Shown: positions 8,504-19,049, counted from the first letter of the stretch. The stretch is DNA of 64,000 nt from an uncultured Fluviicola sp. (GCF_946478805.1 NZ_CAMLDC010000025.1:1-64000); one strand, 5' to 3'. A program made the numbers and translations. The notes: a model not told the origin generated them from the letters alone.

Positions 8504-9427
8504 TCAAACATCCAGGAGTGTAACCCCGTTTAAATCCGCCTTGCCGTGTTTCAGGAATTCATAGGTAATCCGATCTGCTTTGCAATCCACAAATTTGATC
8601 CGTTTCAGGTTGTTGTTTTTGAAAAAAGTATTGACCAATACTGCATTCTCAAAAGTCACTCTTTTAAAGGTACAGTTTTCAAAATAGCAGTTCTCCAGTG
8701 TACTGTCAAAAACAATATCCATGAGATATGTACCAATGAAAGAAGTACCGTTCCACAAAGCATTGCTGACCGTATTTTTCTCAAAACCACCCGTTTTGAT
8801 CTTCGCTCCGGTGAAATCGCTGTCGGTGAAATCACAGCCTGAGATATTGCTTCCTGAAAATTCAGTCTCCTTCAAAGAACAATCCTTAAACCCGTTCTTT
8901 TCCAAATTGGAGCGGCGCATGTGACTGTTATTGATCTCGGAGCCTGAAAAGTCGCATTCACTGATATTGTTTCCACTAAGCAGCAAACCGGACAAGTCAG
9001 AACCGATAAACTTACAACGCTGCATATTCGAGGAACTGAATTTCTCGTTCAGGTTTTTCAATCCGGAAAAGTCAGCATCCACCCAATTTCCCCTGGACAT
9101 GTCCCAACTTGGGTTGTTTTCCGCTTTTCCGCTAATCGGATGTTGTTCTTCAAGCAAATCCGGACTAATTGGTTCTTCTTCTGACAAATCAGCTGTTATT
9201 GTTTCGGAACTTGTGGATTGGAAATTTTCCGAGAAATAATTCAGGTCAACCCCAACTATTCCCGCCAGGCGGTTCAACATCAGGATATCCGGCAATGATT
9301 CCCCTCTTTCCCACTTCCCAACTGCCTGGGAACTGATGAAAAGCTGCTCGGCAAGTTGTGCTTGAGAAAGGTCCTTTTTCTTGCGTGCATCTCCAATTCT
9401 GTTTCCAATGATTTTTGCATTTAACAT
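8504..9427 (-). CDS. XRE helix-turn-helix protein fused to pentapeptide repeats
   Basis: 307 residues. Residues about 5-65 are a Cro/C1 (XRE) DNA-binding domain: IGNRIGDARKKKDLSQAQLA, FISSQAVGKWERGESLPD. A Ser/Glu-rich linker covers about 66-105. From about 110 to 300 there is a right-handed quadrilateral beta-helix of pentapeptide repeats: the central position is usually F or L, often preceded by D or N and followed by S or T, as in CDFSGSEINNSHMRRSNLEK and GCDFTDSDFTGAKIK. Cytosolic. The domain pair suggests a DNA-bound regulator whose helix binds a partner protein or mimics DNA; no function is claimed. The gene stands alone with its own terminator and a candidate promoter with a palindrome. 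Confidence 0.88.
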   Translation of the reverse strand: MLNAKIIGNRIGDARKKKDLSQAQLAEQLFISSQAVGKWERGESLPDILMLNRLAGIVGVDLNYFSENFQSTSSETITADLSEEEPISPDLLEEQHPISGKAENNPSWDMSRGNWVDADFSGLKNLNEKFSSSNMQRCKFIGSDLSGLLLSGNNISECDFSGSEINNSHMRRSNLEKNGFKDCSLKETEFSGSNISGCDFTDSDFTGAKIKTGGFEKNTVSNALWNGTSFIGTYLMDIVFDSTLENCYFENCTFKRVTFENAVLVNTFFKNNNLKRIKFVDCKADRITYEFLKHGKADLNGVTLLDV

Positions 9428-9455
9428 GATATTCTTTTTTTAAAATTCGACTCAA

Positions 9456-9483
9456 CAAAGGTATCGGGATGCATTTCCGGAAA
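9456..9483 (-). promoter_or_regulatory. Candidate -7 element and palindrome upstream of the HTH-pentapeptide gene
   Basis: On the minus strand, TACCTTTG (9456-9463) is a perfect match to the Bacteroidota -7 element TAnnTTTG. No TTG is found at the usual distance. Instead a perfect 10-bp palindrome TTTCCGGAAA (9474-9483) starts ten bases upstream of the -7 element. An XRE protein commonly regulates itself, so this palindrome is a candidate operator. Confidence 0.4.
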
Positions 9484-9637
9484 CATTAAAAACACCAACA
9501 CTTATAGTTGTAATTACGCCACTTTCAGTTGTTATTGACAACCAAAAGTAGGTTTTATCGAAATTTATAACAAAATTCTCAGGAAATGGAAAAATCAATC
9601 AACTAACACAGATCGAAAACGCAATTGAAATAAGCGA

Positions 9638-10309
9638 TTACAAAGCATAACCCAATGTCACAAACCAGGAAAGACCCGAAAGTCCACCGATCTTATTGGA
9701 ATAGGGTGTTAAATTATCCTGATGCCCCGGCCCGAACCATGTTTTACGCCATTTGTCCTTTGTGAGATCGTAACCGTATTCGGCAACAATGGAAAGTGCA
9801 ACCGGTCCCATTTTAACTTTGGGTTGAATAGAAATTTTAGGAGCAAAGTACAGGTTCCGCTGTTGAAACCCCGGATTTGTCAGGAGAATACGTCCTGCAT
9901 CAAAGCCAAAATTGAAGACCAGGTCGAAGTTCTTGACTTTTGGGAAAGCATCTAACCCAAGAAAGGTCAGCCCGAAATTGAATCCTCCCGATTTGGCAGT
10001 CAAACTATCCGTTAGATTGATCCGTTGAGGCAAATAAGCACAGATCTGCAGGTTGCCGATGAAGTATTTACCTCCTGTATCCAAGGAATCTCCTAAAAGC
10101 GTAATTCCTGCTCCCACAAATTGAAGCGGCTGTGACCATTGGAAGTTTGAGAAAGTACTATATCTTTTTTCCACGGCAGGACCAAACATCGGCCGGTTCA
10201 AGGTCCGGAAACCATAAATCAGATCCACGGAAGAAATATCCCTGCTGTTTCGCTGGCTAAGTACCCCGAAGCTGAACAAACAGATTAAAATGGCGATCCC
10301 TATTCTCAC
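9638..10309 (-). CDS. Predicted outer membrane beta-barrel protein, unknown
   Basis: 223 residues starting with GTG at 10309; an in-frame stop lies just upstream and no ATG is available. The N-terminus (V/M)RIGIAILICLFSFGVLSQ is a signal peptide ending near VLSQ. The mature part has alternating strands and Gly/aromatic-rich turns, and ends LSWFVTLGYAL, the aromatic-terminated last strand expected of an outer membrane barrel. Length suggests 8-10 strands. No family is recognised. A single gene downstream of the giant YD/RHS operon, with 121 bases between them. Confidence 0.7.
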   Translation of the reverse strand: MRIGIAILICLFSFGVLSQRNSRDISSVDLIYGFRTLNRPMFGPAVEKRYSTFSNFQWSQPLQFVGAGITLLGDSLDTGGKYFIGNLQICAYLPQRINLTDSLTAKSGGFNFGLTFLGLDAFPKVKNFDLVFNFGFDAGRILLTNPGFQQRNLYFAPKISIQPKVKMGPVALSIVAEYGYDLTKDKWRKTWFGPGHQDNLTPYSNKIGGLSGLSWFVTLGYAL

Positions 10310-10430
10310 AAATTAAAGTTAGGGATAAATCCGGAAGTTGATTTTTTGAAGAAGAAAAAAGCGCAGGATTTAGTTCCTAATAACTCGGGTTCCTCATCCT
10401 TCGCGATAGATTATACAAAAGAAATCAGAT

Positions 10431-11036
10431 TCAATTCTGCTGTTTCAATATCTCTTTACTGAAATATAGTAACCCACATTCTAACTCACTTTTATCTTTG
10501 ATGATATAATTGCTTTTCTTATTTCGATGAAAATCTCCAGCTTCTGAAACAGGAAAGATTCTATAATTAAAATAATTCTCTCCTCTTTTTTTTGTCTTAT
10601 TGCATTCAGGAACGAGTTTACCCCCTATTGGAAATGCGCGAATTTCAAAAATATCAAATTGAAGATTGACTTTGTTATTCTGGAGATGATCAGACAAATC
10701 ATTATAATTGAAAAAATAATCATTCGGAAAAACCAGCTTTAATTGTTTCTGTCCTTTCAAAAAAAGAGTGTCCATATAGAAGCTTCCTCCATAACATTTT
10801 CCAGTACTTGAATCAATGAGTCCAATTCCATAATAAATACGCAGAGAATCCAGTTTTATCTCATTATCGAATAAAACCTTCACTTCAACACCTAAATCAT
10901 TCATTTTCCAATCAAATGATTTAACCTTTTGCTTTTCTATTTGTTCTCCAGATGTAACATCCTTACGCAAATTGCATCCAAAAATAACAATGAACAAACA
11001 AAATAGTAAATTTCTAAAATTGAAAAAATAATTCAT
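10431..11036 (-). CDS. Lipoprotein at the 3' end of the YD/RHS operon (immunity candidate)
   Basis: 201 residues. The start MNYFFNFRNLLFCLFIVIFGC gives a lipoprotein signal peptide with the modified Cys at residue about 21. The rest is soluble, strand-rich and not recognised. It starts only 3 bases after the stop of the 2669-residue RHS protein, so it is translated from the same message. Its DNA looks AT-richer than the rest of the operon. Placement right after a variable RHS C-terminus is where immunity genes of polymorphic toxins are usually found, and a lipoprotein would fit a toxin acting in the periplasm or membrane. That is inference; an accessory surface lipoprotein is equally possible. 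Confidence 0.75.
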   Translation of the reverse strand: MNYFFNFRNLLFCLFIVIFGCNLRKDVTSGEQIEKQKVKSFDWKMNDLGVEVKVLFDNEIKLDSLRIYYGIGLIDSSTGKCYGGSFYMDTLFLKGQKQLKLVFPNDYFFNYNDLSDHLQNNKVNLQFDIFEIRAFPIGGKLVPECNKTKKRGENYFNYRIFPVSEAGDFHRNKKSNYIIKDKSELECGLLYFSKEILKQQN

Positions 11037-11039
11037 ACA

Positions 11040-14000
11040 TCAATTGAATTCAAAGTGAGTGGCTCCAATAATACTTTTATTTGTCATCTTTTTTAATGCC
11101 TTTAAAAATTTGTCTTTCCCAACAATTTGCGGTTCTGCAGTAGCACCAACAATATTGTTAAATCCATCAATAATAGTTAAAGCGGTAGTCAATCCTTTTA
11201 CCGGAGGGAACAAATTCACCACATATAATATAATACCAACTGCATTCGAAATATCAGATCCAGCAGGATCCTGAGCAACTACCGTATTATCAAATAAATC
11301 ACTAACGTCTTCATCACTAAAATATTCATGAATTGAATTAGTTTTATATTGACCCTTCATTCTTGTTGATTTCAATATATGCATATACGAACGCGTATCT
11401 TCCGCATTACTTATTGGTCTTCCTTTCCAGAGATCTGTCGTTTGGAATCTGGTGTGATTTACTTCTTTAGAAGTTTCTGCTACCTGATATTCTCCACGGA
11501 AACCTCTAGGTATGATAGTGCTTTTACCCTCTATAATTCCGGAATAGGTTGTAGAACCAGATATTTGAGCAACAACAGCAGTACCAACAAACACCCTCAA
11601 TTTATTAACTGTAATATTTTCAAGTTCACCTGTACCATTGTTAAATTCATAATTCACGTCAATATATTCCGTATATATATCATACTTTGTATAGGTAAAG
11701 TTATCCGTATATTTCTTTGATGCATCTATATTAACTGCATATGTTTCAGTAAGTGTATTCTTAGGAACAGTTGCCATCAAATTTGCTGCTGCTTGTCCTT
11801 TTTCAAACTGTGTAATTTCAGTTGTTGTAACTGACCAGTACGTTGCTTGACTAAATGCATATTCATTCTTCAAATGACTTACATTTAATATAAATCTAGA
11901 TCCCGTCAACTCACCGGCACCAAATTCTGTACTACTATTTGATCCGGACTTAGTTTCTTCTAATCCTTCAAGTTCAATACACCAAATTAACTTGTTTCCA
12001 CTAAACTGATAAGGAGTGTACCAAGGATATTTCGACTCCAGTGGATCACATGCAAAGAACCTTCCGATTCGTGGATCCTGCATTCGGTACTCATAATTAT
12101 AGGAGTTTCCTGCACCTTTAATCTCATCATCCCGTTCCTGACCCTGGAACCCGTAACGATAGGTATTATCGTTTCCATGACGACCATCAAGGAGCGTTCC
12201 ATAAGGGCTATAATCTGAGTAACTGATTACATCCGGAGCGTACTGCGCATTGTTCGCCGAGCGATCCCAAATGTAAATATTATCCAAATAGAATGATCGT
12301 GTTGCTCCTGAAATATTCGACCAGCCAATCTGTGTGTTCGAACTGGTTGCCATAAAGGAGAGCATATAATCTCCCGTGCTGCTTATAGTAGTACTTACCA
12401 AAGTAATAGGAGTACCTGCCATATCTTTTACAAAAGCAGAAACGTTACCACTCGCATTTAAATCCACGTTAAACTTAAACTGATAAAATCTTCCTGCAAC
12501 AGTCGTAATTGTTCGAACCACCCCTGAACTGTTTGTTGTATTCATTCCAACCAAACGCTGGCTAGAGAATGCTAAATTACCTGTTCCGCTAACACTAAAG
12601 CCATCGCTGAGTGCCTGAGAGGAAATATCAAAGGTATTTTTGTAGATTAACTCCGAAACTCCGCTCACCTTGCGATCACTAATCACTTCCAATACATTAT
12701 TCAAATGATTGCTCAGCTCATAACGTTTATCACCTACCTGACGCAACGTATAATCGGGAGCCATCAATGTAAATCCTCCTGTTATAGCTTGCCATGAAGG
12801 AGCTATTTCCACATCTTTACTCAATGTTTTTGATTGACGGAAGCTCTGATTTGCAATACCCCGCTGCTCTATCTCTAATCCAAGGCGGGAAGCACCATAA
12901 ACCATATGGTCTTTAATCGAATAATAGTCACTGTAATTGTTATATGTTGCATCTGTAGTAGTATAAGCCCTCGTTCTTTCATAGGTGGCCAACACATTAC
13001 CAGCAGCATCATAGCTATAATAGGTCCAATCAATACGCGTATTGTCCGTATTGGTGTAAACCAGTTTTGCCACTCGCCTATCAAGCGGGTCATAGATGAA
13101 TTTTACATCCCGCTTTCCGGCAGCTTTTCCAGTAGTTGAATAAGTTATTTTCTTCACTTTACCGGTAACTGTCCATTCAATAGTTTGAATATTCTCTTGC
13201 CCATCAACGGTTAATTGTCCAATTTTATTGTAACGGTAGTTGAGGTCGAGTTGCCCAGAAGAAATATCCCCTGAATACCCATCTGTGGTAACAGCATCAC
13301 TAACAGAATTCAAACGGTTCATATTGGTTGGAGTTGCTGTATTACCACCAGCTTGGGTATAATACGAATAAGTCATATTATCCATCGCAAGTGCTGTAGT
13401 ATTGCCATTTGCAGCACGCCCTCCCCCATTACGCTTCAGTGTCAGGATGTTTCCGTTCTTATCAAATGTATAACTTTCCTGAAACGCACTTTCACCACCG
13501 GAAGCAAGATATAAGGCCCCACCTGAGAAAGAGTTGTTTGTTTGAAGATTCGTAGCATAATAAGCTTTCACTTCCCGAAGACGATTCAACTGATCATGCT
13601 GGTAGTTGTTTGCCAATACATCTAGTCTTGCTTCCTTGTCATCAAGCAAGGCAGTCACCATATGAGTAATATTTCCGTTGAATAAACTGGCCATAGAAGC
13701 ATTTCCGGCATCCGGGTTTTGATTCAAACTGGTTACATCACTGGTCCCGGCAAAGTAGTCATTCAAATAATTTTGTGTGCTCTCTGCTGCATCTTTAATG
13801 GCCTGGTAATCCCCGTTGTAATAACCTAAGGAGAATCCATAAGCGTCCACTCCGAAATATTGGTTATCTGTGCCGGTATTCCCGTCCTTTCCAATATCCC
13901 GTGTACGATCCAATGTGGAGCTGTTCACTCCTTTTAACCACCCTTGCATGTTGTATGCATAATCCGTTCCCTGTACCTGGTCGTGACCAAGTTCTCTTCT

Positions 14001-17000
14001 CGCAAGGGAACCGTGCAGGTAATAAAAATACTTAGCATCCTGTTCCCAGTAATCTCCATTATGGGATGTATAGGAACGCACCAAGCGATTATTCGCATTA
14101 TAGTTATAGCGGTAACGATACTCATCCCATGCACCACGCTGATAAACGACTTCCTCTACACTTCCCGAAATTAGATCATACTTATACTCGGTAAGTTTAT
14201 GCTGTGCACCAATTGTTGCCAGGTGATTATTAGTAGAGACTATTTTTGTGACCTGCTTATTGGAATTGTAACTACAAGATAAGACTGTTATAACTTCCGT
14301 TCCAGGTATTAATACACCCGCAATAGTATAATCTCCTTGACGATGCATAACCGCACCAACTGAATTTCTCAAGTTCTGTTGACCATTGGGGCCAAATAAA
14401 CCACTAAGTACCGGATCGGCTGCGTTAGTTGAAGGATAAGGAGCAGACCCAGCAGTCGTTACAGGTGGTACATACTTACTTTCATAAAAGGTGTGTGAAT
14501 AATCCAAAATACCTGTTACCGGATAGTCTGGATCATCTACTTTGAAAACTAGGTTATCACCGGAAGGAATCTTAAATTCCCCAGCTTCAATGACACGGCC
14601 AATTTCGTCGTATTTCGTATATGAAGCCTTTGTCTCATTGATGTCTTTTTGCTGAAAATTTTGCGAGAAACGCACACGATACAACTTATCTAAATATAAA
14701 TCTGCTCTTCCTCTATCGGGCGTATAATTAGAAATCATGGTATTCAGACCATTGTATTGATAACGTGTTTCCATTTCATGTGGTGGGAAATGGTTGTTAT
14801 TCGGATCAGTTATGTCCGCATTAACAATCGCCGATGTAAATGGTTTCACTCCTTGAGGAGGAACAGTTTGAACTAAATTCCCAGCTAAATCATAATAAAA
14901 TAAAGTATACTGGTATTCTTTCAATTCATAGGTCATCCTAAATGTTTCCGTTGCATTCAGACATGATTTCATTTTGGTATAAAATTGAGTCCAAAGATCT
15001 CCAATTATCTGGTTATACATCACCTGTGCATCAGCTTCGGCTTGCAATAATTGTGACTGAATACAATCATCGACCTGATTGAAACTGGCATTTTGCAAAT
15101 CCTCAACAGAAGATCCAAGATCAATCAATACATTACCTGTACCCGGACAATCGGATGTGATAGCAGTTGTCAGATAATTTGTACTAACTCCATTAAAAGT
15201 ACCAACATATGCATCCCATCGCATACTTAGGGGAGCATCATTAACCGAAATATCCAAATACGTCCCAACTATAGCATCTATCCAGGTTCCTGTAGTAACA
15301 GGTGTATTCGTTCTAAAGTAATAATTACCTCCCCATACATTACCTGCATTTACAATCCCAACCAATTTATTACGCGGGATTGTAAAAGTACAATTCCCGT
15401 TGGTAATCGTCATATCAAAATAGTAGTAGTACCCATCTGAATTCGGAACACCATTATCCGACACCCATTTCTTCACCATTCTTACAGAACCCGAATATCC
15501 CGCGGGCATTCCGCTCGTGACACCTGTCATTTCATAAATGCGGTAATGATTTATTGTAGTTGAATTATATATAAATTGGTCATATTGATTCACCTGGCAA
15601 GATGTACCAATACCACAAACCAATATAGTACCTGTCAAATGCTTAATCGCCTCTCTCAAATCAACAGGGTTGTAATTTGTATAAGCAATCCCGCTACCAG
15701 ATGGTGTCGAAGTTTGAAATGGTAGGTTTGTACCTGTTGCGTAATCACATCCTGAAACAGCCAATTTTGTGCGGATCGCGTCATACCAACTCTTCCCCGG
15801 ATTCCCCGTTCCGGGGTCGTAGAATAAACCAAATGTATTCGCATTTGTCGACACATCGCAAGTTGCCATTGTATAATTATAATACAGTTGCGCAATACTT
15901 GGATTTGGAGAATTATTGGTATAAGCTGTCTGCATAGCAGTTGCCTGAGTACTTGGATAAGTAAGTAGTGTAAAACTTGTTACACCTAACGCATCTCGGC
16001 AGGATACAGGTAAAGCCATGATCCAGTTATTCACATTTATAATAGCTACCTGCTCACAATCCACTGCATTGGCAATAGAAGCTATTGCACCGTCAATAAT
16101 TGCATCCATCGTATTGTAGTCCGAAGGGACCATGAAAATGGCATTTTGATCGTTATACAAGGTACATCCACATAAGCTTTTTACCAAATCCCATTTGATC
16201 TTTAAATAAACTCCGAGGAAAAGCCGTTTCTTCAATTCTTCCAATTCGGTTCCGGAATAAGTGATTCCATAAGATGCCTGCATAACAGCAATCGCATTCC
16301 CCTGGCTTTCCGCGTAATTATATAAATTACCAGTAGCGCCATTTGCAGCACCATAATTATTAACCAAACCTTGCAATGTCGAGTACATCGAAAACGCATT
16401 GTTTAATCCATCATAAAGACTGTTATAAGGTGCCGCAAAAACACCCGTCGATGACCATGGCGTACTCATCACCAAGTCGGTAAAATCATAACTTGCATTC
16501 TGCAAGTTCATCCAAGTCACACATCTTCCGCTTTGAAGCATACAATTTTCCCTGTGCAGGGGTAAAAGTGCCAGAGCCATTGCATCTGTAAAATTAGCTT
16601 CATCCTGGTATTGAGCCAAGGTATACCCTCCGTAAGAAGATCCAATACCAGTCCATAAATAACTTCCCGGATCGTCATAAAAAACACCACCAGGGGAGAA
16701 TTGATGCAGCATACGTTGTTTTTGATTTTCACAAGCATCCTGTGGATCAACTTCTATTGGGTTCTCAGCTGTAATTACATCCAAGTCGCACTCTGTACCA
16801 GTGCATGGAATTAACAAATAATCAATCTCCGATCTTGTTAATCCATTCCATTGATCCATGGTGTGCGTTTGTAGATATTGCTTACGCATTTCATAATAGC
16901 AATAATCATAACAATCTGTAAAGCAAGCTGTAATATCTACACTCTCCAAATATTCATCCAAAAATGTTTGATATGTAGACGTTCCTTGCGCATCAAGCTG

Positions 17001-19049
17001 TGCCTGAAAGGCAGCTGTCATTGATTCCTCATCTACTGTTAAAGTCTTAATGATCCGATACTCACCAATATTAGGAAGAGTCACCGAATAGTTGGTATTA
17101 CTATAAGATGTTGGAGTACACGGGGAATTCGAAGAAATATTATTCTCAATAATAGGTGTACCCACAGTCACACCGTATTGATCAATTACCTCAATGCGCA
17201 ATTTATATGCACAATCCGCACAAAATTGCCCAAAAGACAATTCATATCCCTCTACTTCAATCGTTTGGGAACCTATTTGTTGAATCATCGAACTTAAATC
17301 ATAATTCAATGTAATTATGGACCCAGGAATAGTATTCGGGTGTGTGTATTCCGAAATCAACGAATTCCCAATTTGAGTATTATTCAAAATCGAAGTACTA
17401 ATTATTTCCGAAGTATAATCCAACTTTCGAAGAGAGTTTGGAGCATCCCCAGCTAAAGCAGTAGCAATTGTATGTCCTCGCTTATCAAAGTAACTTACAC
17501 TCCATTGACCATTGGCGTCTTTCATAGCATGCTTGCGATATCCCTGTGGATTGTCGCTTACGTTATCCCCAAACAGCCGTTTCAACTCCACCGCATTGGT
17601 ACTTCCATATAATGCTTTAGAGGCATGAATTCCACTAGCTTGAAACTCTGAACCTACACCTCCTATACTTTCAATCCTACCAGTACCATCATTTCGGAAA
17701 ATGGTTTGACTAAATACGTACCCATTTGCGTTTGGAATCGCATCACGGAATAAATCACCTGTAAACGAATTGTCCTTGCTAAAGTATTTCGCCGCACCCG
17801 AAAGGGTTGATAAAGGAGGTACAGAAGGTTGCTCTATTTCTTCCTCATCAAAAATATTTCCTGTTGAAGCTAAATTAAAATTACTCTGGTACAACAAATT
17901 CCTTCCCGCTACCGGAGCAGGAATTACATTGACTGTTTGACGACCTTCATTATCGTATTTTGACTCTCCAACCAATGTAATATTGTCCGAAGTACTATAT
18001 GTGAGATCTTGATGAACTCGGTTACTTCCATCAAAATACATCAAAGTACTTACACTTTTCCCATCATCTGCATAGGAAATACCATATAACCATGTTTTAT
18101 TTTGTTCAAACTCTAATGCGTTAGTAATTTCGAACTTACAAAGGTTCAATTGCACTGAAGGAATATAATAACCCCACTTTCCATATCTGATATCATCCGA
18201 AATACCATTCGTCTGGTCAGCAAAAGTACTTACGGAACGAACCCGGAAATAAAGTAGCCCTTCAGGATATGCTTTATCCAGCTCATAATTAAACCCCCAT
18301 ACACGAACGCGTGTAGGTTCTACCAACTCAAAGGGCAAACTAAAACCTGTAAGTTCATTAGCTATATGTGCTCCATCAGCGGCAATAATTTGCGTATATT
18401 CAGGGCTATATTTATCGATAAAAACCCATTCCAGATCATACTCTTCAGCTCCCTGTTGATAAGTCCAGTATAATTTGAAATCCGTCGAATTAAATGAGAC
18501 CCGGCTAATATCATCAATAACCGATGCTGTATTTAAATTGTGTACTCGCTCACTTCTTAATTCCAAGGTCAGGTCAATATCATCCGGAATAAAAGTACTT
18601 GTTTGAGGAGTAGCTGCGGTTGTACTAACACCCGCTCCCAAATTACCATATGCACCGGTTACACTCGTTACCGTAATAGCATATCCCAAAGCATTCGCAG
18701 GAATAGGAATTTCTAAATAATCTTCGTAAACTCGCCCATTTGCTTCATTGCTAACAGTCACATTACCAGCCGTTGTAACCCCATTAACCAGGTAATTGAA
18801 ACTAACACTTACCGACCAATCATAATTATGAGTTCTATCCGATTGTAACTTACGCGTATAGTTTAAACGCACAAAAGCACGCATTTTATTATAAATACGA
18901 GTATCTTCCCCAGTCGCCCTCTGAGGTTCAAACAGGGTGTACTGTTGATTTGCCAATGTCGTAATTGGTGTTTTTTTAACCCAGGTACCATCGCCTGCAA
19001 ACACATTCAGTGTAAAAACAAAGCAGATTAGAAAAAATAGTGTTTTCAT
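11040..19049 (-). CDS. Giant YD/RHS repeat protein with RHS core and unrecognised C-terminal tip
   Basis: 2669 residues with an N-terminal signal peptide (KTLFFLICFVFTLNVFAG). Residues 30-1350 are Bacteroidota-type YD-protein N-terminal region, with segments such as YFDGSNRVHQDL, YDNEGRQTVNVIPAPV and DANGQWSVSYFDKRG known from large RHS proteins of this phylum. YD repeats run from about 1375 (FYYDLAGNLVQ) to 2320, for example KYDEIGRVIE, YDPLDRRVAKL and YDAAGNVLATY. The RHS-associated core ends at about 2325-2350 with DPRIGRFFACDPLESKYP, then YQFSGNKLIW. About 320 residues follow with no recognised domain and a hydrophobic stretch (VGIILYVVNLFPP) close to the end. RHS proteins form a shell around their C-terminal tip. 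The gene overlaps the upstream LolA-like gene by 4 bases. Likely a surface or secreted toxin or adhesin. Confidence 0.9.
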   Translation of the reverse strand: MKTLFFLICFVFTLNVFAGDGTWVKKTPITTLANQQYTLFEPQRATGEDTRIYNKMRAFVRLNYTRKLQSDRTHNYDWSVSVSFNYLVNGVTTAGNVTVSNEANGRVYEDYLEIPIPANALGYAITVTSVTGAYGNLGAGVSTTAATPQTSTFIPDDIDLTLELRSERVHNLNTASVIDDISRVSFNSTDFKLYWTYQQGAEEYDLEWVFIDKYSPEYTQIIAADGAHIANELTGFSLPFELVEPTRVRVWGFNYELDKAYPEGLLYFRVRSVSTFADQTNGISDDIRYGKWGYYIPSVQLNLCKFEITNALEFEQNKTWLYGISYADDGKSVSTLMYFDGSNRVHQDLTYSTSDNITLVGESKYDNEGRQTVNVIPAPVAGRNLLYQSNFNLASTGNIFDEEEIEQPSVPPLSTLSGAAKYFSKDNSFTGDLFRDAIPNANGYVFSQTIFRNDGTGRIESIGGVGSEFQASGIHASKALYGSTNAVELKRLFGDNVSDNPQGYRKHAMKDANGQWSVSYFDKRGHTIATALAGDAPNSLRKLDYTSEIISTSILNNTQIGNSLISEYTHPNTIPGSIITLNYDLSSMIQQIGSQTIEVEGYELSFGQFCADCAYKLRIEVIDQYGVTVGTPIIENNISSNSPCTPTSYSNTNYSVTLPNIGEYRIIKTLTVDEESMTAAFQAQLDAQGTSTYQTFLDEYLESVDITACFTDCYDYCYYEMRKQYLQTHTMDQWNGLTRSEIDYLLIPCTGTECDLDVITAENPIEVDPQDACENQKQRMLHQFSPGGVFYDDPGSYLWTGIGSSYGGYTLAQYQDEANFTDAMALALLPLHRENCMLQSGRCVTWMNLQNASYDFTDLVMSTPWSSTGVFAAPYNSLYDGLNNAFSMYSTLQGLVNNYGAANGATGNLYNYAESQGNAIAVMQASYGITYSGTELEELKKRLFLGVYLKIKWDLVKSLCGCTLYNDQNAIFMVPSDYNTMDAIIDGAIASIANAVDCEQVAIINVNNWIMALPVSCRDALGVTSFTLLTYPSTQATAMQTAYTNNSPNPSIAQLYYNYTMATCDVSTNANTFGLFYDPGTGNPGKSWYDAIRTKLAVSGCDYATGTNLPFQTSTPSGSGIAYTNYNPVDLREAIKHLTGTILVCGIGTSCQVNQYDQFIYNSTTINHYRIYEMTGVTSGMPAGYSGSVRMVKKWVSDNGVPNSDGYYYYFDMTITNGNCTFTIPRNKLVGIVNAGNVWGGNYYFRTNTPVTTGTWIDAIVGTYLDISVNDAPLSMRWDAYVGTFNGVSTNYLTTAITSDCPGTGNVLIDLGSSVEDLQNASFNQVDDCIQSQLLQAEADAQVMYNQIIGDLWTQFYTKMKSCLNATETFRMTYELKEYQYTLFYYDLAGNLVQTVPPQGVKPFTSAIVNADITDPNNNHFPPHEMETRYQYNGLNTMISNYTPDRGRADLYLDKLYRVRFSQNFQQKDINETKASYTKYDEIGRVIEAGEFKIPSGDNLVFKVDDPDYPVTGILDYSHTFYESKYVPPVTTAGSAPYPSTNAADPVLSGLFGPNGQQNLRNSVGAVMHRQGDYTIAGVLIPGTEVITVLSCSYNSNKQVTKIVSTNNHLATIGAQHKLTEYKYDLISGSVEEVVYQRGAWDEYRYRYNYNANNRLVRSYTSHNGDYWEQDAKYFYYLHGSLARRELGHDQVQGTDYAYNMQGWLKGVNSSTLDRTRDIGKDGNTGTDNQYFGVDAYGFSLGYYNGDYQAIKDAAESTQNYLNDYFAGTSDVTSLNQNPDAGNASMASLFNGNITHMVTALLDDKEARLDVLANNYQHDQLNRLREVKAYYATNLQTNNSFSGGALYLASGGESAFQESYTFDKNGNILTLKRNGGGRAANGNTTALAMDNMTYSYYTQAGGNTATPTNMNRLNSVSDAVTTDGYSGDISSGQLDLNYRYNKIGQLTVDGQENIQTIEWTVTGKVKKITYSTTGKAAGKRDVKFIYDPLDRRVAKLVYTNTDNTRIDWTYYSYDAAGNVLATYERTRAYTTTDATYNNYSDYYSIKDHMVYGASRLGLEIEQRGIANQSFRQSKTLSKDVEIAPSWQAITGGFTLMAPDYTLRQVGDKRYELSNHLNNVLEVISDRKVSGVSELIYKNTFDISSQALSDGFSVSGTGNLAFSSQRLVGMNTTNSSGVVRTITTVAGRFYQFKFNVDLNASGNVSAFVKDMAGTPITLVSTTISSTGDYMLSFMATSSNTQIGWSNISGATRSFYLDNIYIWDRSANNAQYAPDVISYSDYSPYGTLLDGRHGNDNTYRYGFQGQERDDEIKGAGNSYNYEYRMQDPRIGRFFACDPLESKYPWYTPYQFSGNKLIWCIELEGLEETKSGSNSSTEFGAGELTGSRFILNVSHLKNEYAFSQATYWSVTTTEITQFEKGQAAANLMATVPKNTLTETYAVNIDASKKYTDNFTYTKYDIYTEYIDVNYEFNNGTGELENITVNKLRVFVGTAVVAQISGSTTYSGIIEGKSTIIPRGFRGEYQVAETSKEVNHTRFQTTDLWKGRPISNAEDTRSYMHILKSTRMKGQYKTNSIHEYFSDEDVSDLFDNTVVAQDPAGSDISNAVGIILYVVNLFPPVKGLTTALTIIDGFNNIVGATAEPQIVGKDKFLKALKKMTNKSIIGATHFEFN

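Noticed and set aside
10310..10430. A terminator for the YD/RHS operon in the gap after the last lipoprotein
   Set aside because: Only very short complementary stretches (4 bp) precede the T tract at 10351-10360, so no convincing stem could be drawn.
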